This document shows positions 15,786-21,332 of a stretch of 21,332 nucleotides of DNA, piece after piece (position 1 is the first letter of the stretch; every line of letters begins with the position of its first letter). Below the pieces are notes generated by a model, which was not told the origin of the DNA, did not search any database, and saw only the letters and a list, made by a program, of their open reading frames with translations. The DNA is from UBA4416 sp043719555 (GTDB lineage Bacteria > Bacteroidota > Bacteroidia > B-17B0 > Aurantibacillaceae), in assembly GCA_043719555.1 (NCBI GenBank), contig JAYSTR010000170.1, positions 1-21,332 on the forward strand, read 5' to 3'. The position numbers and the translations under genes were made by a program.

Positions 15786-15806
15786 TACAGTTTACAAAAA
15801 ACTGTA
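15786..15806 (+). repeat. Perfect inverted repeat abutting the pyrG start codon
   Basis: TACAGTTT (15786-15793), a five-base spacer, AAACTGTA (15799-15806). The last A is the first base of the pyrG ATG. All eight pairs match. Depending on where transcription starts it is either a DNA operator overlapping the start site or a leader hairpin that would occlude the start codon. Confidence 0.6.
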
Positions 15807-17410
15807 TGTCAGCAAACACTAAATATATCTTTGTTACCGGTGGTGTAACATCTTCCCTCGGAAAAGGAATTATCGCAGCATCTCTAGCCAAATTACTACA
15901 GGCTCGTGGTTTCACGGTTACAATTCAAAAATTAGATCCTTATATTAATATTGATCCAGGCACGTTAAACCCTTATGAACATGGCGAATGTTATGTAACA
16001 GAGGATGGCGCCGAAACGGATTTAGATTTGGGACATTATGAGCGTTTTTTAAATGTTCCTACATCGCAGGCTAATAATGTAACTACTGGCCGTATTTATC
16101 AAGCTGTAATTGAAAAAGAACGTAAAGGTGAGTTTTTAGGTAAAACGGTACAGGTTATTCCACATATTACTGATGAAATTAAAAACAGAATTAAATTATT
16201 AGGTAAAACAGGACAGTTTCAGTTTGTAATTACTGAAATTGGCGGTACCGTTGGTGATATAGAATCGTTACCATACATAGAGGCTGTGCGCCAGTTAAAA
16301 TGGGAATTAGGCGAAGATTGTACGGTTATTCATTTAACGTTATTGCCTTATTTAGCAACATCGGGCGAGTTAAAAACAAAGCCGACTCAGCACTCTGTAA
16401 AATTATTATTAGAGTACGGCGTTCAGCCTGATATTTTAGTTTGCCGTTCGGAGTACGAAATTAGTTCAGACATCCGTCGTAAAATAGCGTTATTCTGTAA
16501 TGTGTCTCCTGATGCTGTTATTGAAGCCTTAGATGCCTCAACTATTTATGAAGTTCCATTATTAATGGAAAAAGAAAAATTAGATGAGATTGTCTTAAAA
16601 AAATTAAATGTTAATACAGCTACTGAAGTAAAATTAGATAAGTGGAAAAACTTTTTAAATAAATTCCATAATCCAAGTAAAGAAGTTACAATTGGTTTAG
16701 TTGGTAAATATGTTGAGTTAAAAGAAAGTTACAAATCAATTGCAGAAGCATTTATACATGCTGGTGCAGTTAACGATTGCAGAGTTAAAGTAGAGTGGAT
16801 ACATAGCGAAAGTTTAACCGACGAAAACGTAAAAGAAAAATTAAGTGGACTAAAAGGAATTTTAGTTGCACCAGGTTTCGGTAATCGTGGTATCGAAGGA
16901 AAAGTTTCAGCTATTAAATTTTCACGTGAAAATCATATTCCGTTTTTAGGAATTTGTTTAGGAATGCAATGTGCGGTTATTGAGTTTGCACGTAATGTGT
17001 TAGGATTAAAAGATGCACACAGTCGTGAGATGAATCCTGCAACGAGTGCACCTGTTATTGATTTATTAGAAGCACAAAAAACTATTTCGCACATGGGTGG
17101 TACCATGCGTTTAGGTTCATATCCTTGTCGTATTGTTGAAGGAACCTTAGCCTATAAAATTTATGGCAAAACTGAAATTAATGAACGTCACCGCCATCGT
17201 TACGAATTTAATAATGAGTACACGAAATTATTTAAGGATGCAGGAATGGTTTTATCAGGATTAAATCCTGGCGCTGAGTTAGCTGAAATTGTTGAGATTC
17301 CAACACATCCATTTTTTATTGGCGTGCAGTTTCATCCCGAATATAAAAGTACAGTAGAAAATCCACATCCATTATTTGTGAGTTTTGTTGAAGCAAGTTT
17401 AAAAGCATAA
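15806..17410 (+). CDS. pyrG: CTP synthase PyrG
   Basis: Cytoplasmic enzyme making CTP from UTP, ATP and glutamine. The 534 residues match the usual length. The N-terminal synthetase domain has the ATP loop TGGVTSSLGKGIIAASLAKL (11-30), the metal-binding DPYINIDPGTLNPYEHGE and TEIGGTVGDIESLP (143-156). The C-terminal glutaminase domain has the nucleophile Cys384 in GICLGMQ, with His510 and Glu512 in GVQFHPEY. All catalytic residues are present. The ATG lies at the end of a perfect inverted repeat, suggesting control at initiation; the Gram-positive type of pyrG attenuator (G-rich leader with terminator) is not seen. truB follows after 12 bp, so cotranscription is likely. Confidence 0.98.
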   Translation: MSANTKYIFVTGGVTSSLGKGIIAASLAKLLQARGFTVTIQKLDPYINIDPGTLNPYEHGECYVTEDGAETDLDLGHYERFLNVPTSQANNVTTGRIYQAVIEKERKGEFLGKTVQVIPHITDEIKNRIKLLGKTGQFQFVITEIGGTVGDIESLPYIEAVRQLKWELGEDCTVIHLTLLPYLATSGELKTKPTQHSVKLLLEYGVQPDILVCRSEYEISSDIRRKIALFCNVSPDAVIEALDASTIYEVPLLMEKEKLDEIVLKKLNVNTATEVKLDKWKNFLNKFHNPSKEVTIGLVGKYVELKESYKSIAEAFIHAGAVNDCRVKVEWIHSESLTDENVKEKLSGLKGILVAPGFGNRGIEGKVSAIKFSRENHIPFLGICLGMQCAVIEFARNVLGLKDAHSREMNPATSAPVIDLLEAQKTISHMGGTMRLGSYPCRIVEGTLAYKIYGKTEINERHRHRYEFNNEYTKLFKDAGMVLSGLNPGAELAEIVEIPTHPFFIGVQFHPEYKSTVENPHPLFVSFVEASLKA

Positions 17411-17422
17411 TTAAGTACTTTA

Positions 17423-18124
17423 ATGGTTAACGATTATCGCGAGGGAGAGTTATTGCTGATTAACAAGCCTTACACTTGGTCTTCTTTTCATGCCGTTAAT
17501 AAATTAAAGCATGCTTTAAAACATCATCCCTCTTTATTATTGGATGGAAAACATGTGCATTTAAAAATTGGACATGCAGGTACACTCGATCCTTTAGCTA
17601 CCGGTTTATTAATTATTTGTACGGGAAAAAAAACCAAAACTTTAGAGCAATTTCAAAGCCTGCCTAAAGAGTATACGGGTACTTTTTTTATTGGAGCAAC
17701 TACACCTTGTTACGATAAAGAAAAAGAAGTTGACCAAACATTTGAAACACTGCACATCACTAACGAATTAATTTACGATACTGCTAAATCTTTTATAGGC
17801 AAGCAAGAACAAGTGCCGCCTATGTTTAGTGCTGTTAAAGTAGATGGTAAACGCATGTATAAGTTAGCACGTGTTGGCGAAGAAATAGAATTAAAAGCTC
17901 GCCCTATAGAAATTATAGATTTTGAAATTACTCGTATTGAGTTGCCATTTGTTGATTTTAGAATTGCTTGCACCAAAGGAACATATATTCGTAGCATAGC
18001 TCGCGATTTTGGTTTAGTTTTAAATTCAGGCGCTTATTTAGATACTCTGTGTCGTACTAAAATAGGCGACTTTAGTATAGAAAACTCGAAAACTCCCGAA
18101 GAGTTTATTAAACAAATTATTTAG
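17423..18124 (+). CDS. truB: tRNA pseudouridine-55 synthase TruB
   Basis: Cytoplasmic enzyme that makes the universal pseudouridine 55 in the tRNA T-loop. The 233-residue protein has the opening LLINKPYTWSSFHAVNKLK, the catalytic aspartate Asp56 in IGHAGTLDPLATGLL, the KEYTGTFFIGATTPCYDKE strand, PPMFSAVKVDGKRMYKLAR and CTKGTYIRSIARDFG. It is shorter than the 314-residue E. coli enzyme because the C-terminal PUA-like region is absent; it ends soon after the core, as is common in Bacteroidota. A polar insertion (about residues 31-46) separates the first helix from the catalytic motif. ATG start 12 bp after the pyrG stop. Confidence 0.97.
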   Translation: MVNDYREGELLLINKPYTWSSFHAVNKLKHALKHHPSLLLDGKHVHLKIGHAGTLDPLATGLLIICTGKKTKTLEQFQSLPKEYTGTFFIGATTPCYDKEKEVDQTFETLHITNELIYDTAKSFIGKQEQVPPMFSAVKVDGKRMYKLARVGEEIELKARPIEIIDFEITRIELPFVDFRIACTKGTYIRSIARDFGLVLNSGAYLDTLCRTKIGDFSIENSKTPEEFIKQII

Positions 18125-18176
18125 AAACCGCCTACATTTTTTCTGCTGAAAACTTAGAACTAACGACTTTAAGCAA

Positions 18177-18659
18177 TTGGATTTACAAAAACATAATCAA
18201 CAAGCGAAGGCTCTTAAAAAAGAGAATCGGATTTTTTTTGATAAACTCAAACGTACAAAGCCTAAGCAATTAGATGATAAATTTCATGAGTTAAACGATG
18301 AGGTTTTTGAAAAGATAGATTGTTTAACTTGTGCTAATTGTTGCAAAACAACATCTCCCATTTTTTATAATAAAGATATAGAGCGTTTGGCTAAACATTT
18401 ACGTATGAAGCCAGGTGACTTTATTGAAAAATATTTGCGTATAGATGAGGATAAGGATTATGTTTTAAAACAATCGCCTTGTACATTTTTAGGAGTCGAT
18501 AATTATTGTTCCGTTTATGATGCTCGCCCAACTGCCTGTCGCGAATACCCTCACACCGATAGAAAAAAGATGGAGCAGTTGTTAGACTTAACCTTTAATA
18601 ATACGCTTGTTTGCCCCGCTGTATTAGAAATTACAGAACGCTTAAAGAAAATTATTTAA
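18177..18659 (+). CDS. YkgJ-family cysteine-cluster protein (putative Zn/Fe binding)
   Basis: A 160-residue cytoplasmic protein with a charged helical N-terminus and a cysteine cluster: Cys49, 52, 55 and 56 in CLTCANCC, then Cys102, Cys111 and Cys121 in SPCTFL, YCSVYDARPTACREYP, and Cys146. This CxxCxxCC arrangement with the C-x-Y-x-x-R-P-x-x-C-R-x-Y/F-P block is the YkgJ (PF03692) family, thought to bind zinc or iron; the biochemical role is unknown. There is no ATG before the first cysteine motif and a stop sits in frame at 18147, so TTG at 18177 is taken as start; its product begins MDLQKHNQQAKALKKENRIF. It is 52 bp after truB and probably shares the transcript. Confidence 0.88.
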   Translation: MDLQKHNQQAKALKKENRIFFDKLKRTKPKQLDDKFHELNDEVFEKIDCLTCANCCKTTSPIFYNKDIERLAKHLRMKPGDFIEKYLRIDEDKDYVLKQSPCTFLGVDNYCSVYDARPTACREYPHTDRKKMEQLLDLTFNNTLVCPAVLEITERLKKII

Positions 18660-18685
18660 CTTTTTTAGAGAATGTTTTTATTAAC

Positions 18686-18716
18686 CACGTCATTGCGAAC
18701 GAAGTGAAGCAATCTC
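18686..18716 (+). repeat. REP-like dispersed repeat element between convergent genes
   Basis: The stretch begins CACGTCATTGCGAACGAAG and continues TGAAGCAATCTC. The ATTGC (18692-18696) and GCAAT (18709-18713) arms form a short inverted repeat around a purine-rich centre. I recognise the CGTCATTGCGA..GAAGTGAAGCAATCTC sequence as a widespread intergenic repeat in several bacterial groups, including Bacteroidota. It is the only identifiable feature of the 118-bp gap between the YkgJ-family gene and the convergent minus-strand gene. A single copy lies in this window. Confidence 0.65.
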
Positions 18717-18777
18717 AAACTTTATATTAAATTATTTTATTGTCTTATCTCGCTATTACTAATAAGCAAAGCGTATA

Positions 18778-19113
18778 TTAATTTGATTTTATGCCGATTC
18801 TATATATACCAATTTTGTTAAATTCTATTACTTTATTGAACTGAAAATCCCAAATAGAAAAATCAACTGTACCTATATAAGATTTAATATTGTTAAGTGT
18901 TAATTTTTTATCAATTTCAAAAGATTCCTGCCTATTTATCGCAACATACAGTTGGTCACTTATCAAAAAATTTTGAATAATTTTTATTATATTATCTATA
19001 TTGTTTTGCGTGTCAATGTATACCCATTCACTATCAGTGCTATTTTTCGGTTTCACCCAAGCTATATTCTGAATGTATGTTTTAGCGCTTTCATATATAA
19101 TTCTAGAATCCAT
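18778..19113 (-). CDS. Small protein of unknown function following the tandem ligase
   Basis: A 111-residue, probably cytoplasmic protein with no signal peptide, membrane helix, cysteine or known motif. It appears to be mixed alpha/beta: a helix (RIIYESAKTYIQNIAW), a strand (SEWVYIDTQN), a helix (IDNIIKIIQNFLI), a strand (QLYVAINRQE) and two further strands (YIGTVDFSIWDFQ and KIGIYRIGIK). It starts 4 bp after the stop of the ligase gene, which argues for cotranscription. Base use is richer in AT than the ligase (many ATA and AAT codons), hinting at recent gain or weak selection. The fold order is reminiscent of small immunity-type proteins, but this is only an impression; no function is assigned. 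Confidence 0.72.
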   Translation of the reverse strand: MDSRIIYESAKTYIQNIAWVKPKNSTDSEWVYIDTQNNIDNIIKIIQNFLISDQLYVAINRQESFEIDKKLTLNNIKSYIGTVDFSIWDFQFNKVIEFNKIGIYRIGIKSN

Positions 19114-19117
19114 TTAT

Positions 19118-21332
19118 CTAAGCCAACTGTTTTTGTTTCCCAAACTCTAAAATATTATCAATAAAATTATAAGGTTTGTAACCATTAATTGCAGCCTGAT
19201 GATAAATACAAGTTGCAGGAGTCATACCAGGTAAAGAGTTTACTTCAATAAAAATAACATCTACTTTTGTAGCATCAAAAATTCTCACAAAGGCATCTAT
19301 ACGACAATAACCAACCACATTTAAAACTTTAGCAGCAGCACCAAGTGTTTCTTTTACTTTGTTAGAGATAAGTTGGCGTTCCGTTTCATCTCTTGAGTAG
19401 CGTGCTGGCGTTATGTTTTGTCCTTGTCCTGCTAAAAACTTTTCTTCTAAACTTAAAATTTCCCCACTGGCTAAGGCTTCAGAAGCTTCAAATACTTCGT
19501 ATTCTATTTCGCCTTTGGTATTTAATTTTGTAAGCATACCACCGGTAATTTCTAAAAAATGTTTGGCTCCGTGTTTGCTAATTAATTCCTCAACTAATAG
19601 CACTTGTTTTTGCGGAAACTCTTCTTTGTCTTTTATATGTAATACGTCTGCGGCTTTTGCATCAAGCGCTTCAGAGGTTCTAAAAATTAAAGTAGCAAAG
19701 GCTTCAAACTCTTCAAAGCTTTTAATCATTTTCACAGCACTGCTACAGCCATCATCTACAGGCTTTGCAATTAAAGGATAAACATATTCTGTTTGTAGTT
19801 TTTGTTTTAAAGAGTCTTTATTATTTTTCCAATCGTTAGCCGTAATTAAACAATGCTTAGCAGCCAAAAACCCGTGTTGCATTAATAACTCGTTGGTTTT
19901 AAATTTATCGATGGTAATTGATGAACTTTCTTTACCCGAACCATTGTAAGTTAACCCAACAGCCTCTAATTTTTCTTGTATAGCGCCATCTTCACCTGGT
20001 CGGCCATGCAAGGCTATAAACACTTGTTTTACTTCTTCTGCTAAATTGCTATACGATAGTTGTTTGGGTGCATTTAAATTATTCGGCGAACCGTATTTAT
20101 CGGTGATGGTTTTGCATTCAGCAATAATGTGTTTAATAACAGGATGAATTTTCCAGTTATTAATTTTATCTTTTATATCATCCGCATTATCTTTTAATAA
20201 AGCATTGATAGGAATTTGATACATTAAATGATTGTCGTTATCACCCGTTAAAAATACCGGAATAGGAGCATACTTTTCAGACGAAGCTAATTTTTCAAAA
20301 ATATTTCGCCCGCTTTCTACTGATATATGGCGCTCTGATGAGTACCCACCTAAAACTACAGCTACAGGGATTTTATTATTGATGGCATTTTTTTCGTTAT
20401 CTAAAAAGACATCTAACTTTTGTAATAACGGTTCGTAGATATGCGCACCTTTACTGTTTTTGATACGCTTACTTAAAGATGTACGAATAATGTATGTTAA
20501 AAATTGAGAAGGTGTTAAACCAATTTCAGCTGCCTGATGAAAGAAGAAAGAGGATGGCATCATACCTGAAGTAGTATTCGGGTCATTTAAAAATACTTTA
20601 CCATCAGTGCTTAAAAACCCATCGATACGGGCATATACATCAAAGCATAATTCAGAAAATAAACGTTCGCATTCTTTACGAATGGCGTTTATATGTTCAT
20701 CCGTTGTTTCTATTGGTGTAATTTTGCGAGATAAGCCTGGTAAATATTTACTACGATAATCGAATAATTCTTTTCCTTTTCTGATTTCTGTTGGTGGTAA
20801 GGCAATGGCTTTATTGTTGGAGTCTGTATCTTCTAATACAATACACGAAAACTCTTTTCCTTCAATAAATCCTTCAATAATCACAGTACTTTCACCATCT
20901 AAAGCTTCTAATACAAAGCCTTCTGTTTTATCACAATTATTATTGATAAAAGAAATTAATTCGTATTGATTGTAAAAAATTTCGTGTTCAGTATCCTTAG
21001 TGGTATTTAAATTTGCTAACCCTAAATCAATTTTGATAGGCATACCGATACCTTCGCGGATATCGGATAAGGTACGAATGTATTCTATTTGTGCTTTTTC
21101 AGATAATTTTTTCCATTCGGTAGAATCTAACCATTTAGTAAAAAAGGCTTTCTCTACGGCCGACATAAAATGGTAATTACTATCTTCATTAAAAATAGAA
21201 ATTCCAATTGATGAACCCTGATTAGCAGGCTTAATCACCATCGGAAAACCTATCTCGTTTTTTGCTTTTTCCCAAACACCTTTTACATTCCCACTAATCC
21301 AGTCGTTTCTATCAATCGTAAAATATTTTGGA
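19118..21332 (-). CDS. Tandem D-alanine:D-alanine ligase-like protein, two ATP-grasp modules (5' end outside window)
   Basis: The frame is open to the window edge; 737 residues are visible, starting inside the first module. Ddl enzymes are cytoplasmic ATP-grasp ligases that make D-Ala-D-Ala for MurF. Module 1 (about 1-310) has MVIKPANQGSSIG, an unusually long insertion (about 50-140), VIIEGFIEGKEFSC, the omega loop FDYRSKYLPG and NDPNTTSGMMPSS. Module 2 (about 320-737) is complete: the N-terminal GGYSSERHISVESG, ALHGRPGEDGAIQ, KPVDDGCSSAV, EEKFLAGQGQNITPA and EVNSLPGMTPATC. The loop tyrosine kept in module 1 (DYRSKY) is replaced in module 2 (SLEEKF), and the GSS loop is altered there. Both modules keep metal-ligand regions (NDPNT; EVNSLPG). 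Possibly a main or second Ddl of the cell; the exact product is uncertain. Confidence 0.88.
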   Translation of the reverse strand, partial: PKYFTIDRNDWISGNVKGVWEKAKNEIGFPMVIKPANQGSSIGISIFNEDSNYHFMSAVEKAFFTKWLDSTEWKKLSEKAQIEYIRTLSDIREGIGMPIKIDLGLANLNTTKDTEHEIFYNQYELISFINNNCDKTEGFVLEALDGESTVIIEGFIEGKEFSCIVLEDTDSNNKAIALPPTEIRKGKELFDYRSKYLPGLSRKITPIETTDEHINAIRKECERLFSELCFDVYARIDGFLSTDGKVFLNDPNTTSGMMPSSFFFHQAAEIGLTPSQFLTYIIRTSLSKRIKNSKGAHIYEPLLQKLDVFLDNEKNAINNKIPVAVVLGGYSSERHISVESGRNIFEKLASSEKYAPIPVFLTGDNDNHLMYQIPINALLKDNADDIKDKINNWKIHPVIKHIIAECKTITDKYGSPNNLNAPKQLSYSNLAEEVKQVFIALHGRPGEDGAIQEKLEAVGLTYNGSGKESSSITIDKFKTNELLMQHGFLAAKHCLITANDWKNNKDSLKQKLQTEYVYPLIAKPVDDGCSSAVKMIKSFEEFEAFATLIFRTSEALDAKAADVLHIKDKEEFPQKQVLLVEELISKHGAKHFLEITGGMLTKLNTKGEIEYEVFEASEALASGEILSLEEKFLAGQGQNITPARYSRDETERQLISNKVKETLGAAAKVLNVVGYCRIDAFVRIFDATKVDVIFIEVNSLPGMTPATCIYHQAAINGYKPYNFIDNILEFGKQKQLA

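Overview
The window looks like chromosomal DNA of a low-GC member of the Bacteroidota. The signs are the gene order of the division and cell-wall (dcw) cluster, promoters of the TAnnTTTG type, almost no Shine-Dalgarno sequences, an FtsI with a C-terminal PASTA domain, a long MraY, and WG-repeat and secreted proteins typical of that phylum. Genus cannot be named from the sequence alone.

Positions 1-8145, minus strand, hold the first part of a dcw operon read right to left: mraZ, rsmH, an ftsL-type gene, ftsI, murE, mraY and murD (its last ~20 codons lie outside the window). Genes are tightly packed (3-10 bp gaps or overlaps, except 61 bp before ftsL and 52 bp before ftsI). Four CCA(C/T) boxes at exactly 10-bp spacing upstream of mraZ form a MraZ operator. 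Two inverted copies of a GC-rich palindromic repeat sit at the ftsL/ftsI junction, and one of them encodes part of the FtsL C-terminus.

Positions 8146-10362 contain a divergent promoter region, then plus-strand genes for a membrane-lipid acyltransferase, a small membrane-anchored protein of unknown function and ispF (isoprenoid precursor synthesis, ultimately supplying the undecaprenyl carrier used by MraY). ispF overlaps a convergent gene for a secreted WG-repeat protein (10350-12443). Next come a 60-residue two-helix membrane protein and a secreted protein with a fibronectin-like middle part. A bidirectional terminator follows, then a minus-strand pair: a helical protein of unknown function behind a sodium:solute symporter.

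Positions 15806-18659, plus strand, carry pyrG (CTP synthase), truB (tRNA pseudouridine-55 synthase) and a YkgJ-type cysteine-cluster protein. A perfect 8-bp inverted repeat abuts the pyrG start. After a 118-bp gap with a second kind of dispersed repeat, the minus strand carries a tandem, two-module D-alanine:D-alanine ligase-like protein (5' end outside the window) followed after 4 bp by a small gene of unknown function.

Most of the window is housekeeping sequence. The least ordinary items are the tandem ligase with two differently conserved active sites and its unknown partner gene, the repeat captured inside ftsL, and the inverted repeat at pyrG. I saw no CRISPR array, tRNA, rRNA, transposase or phage gene.
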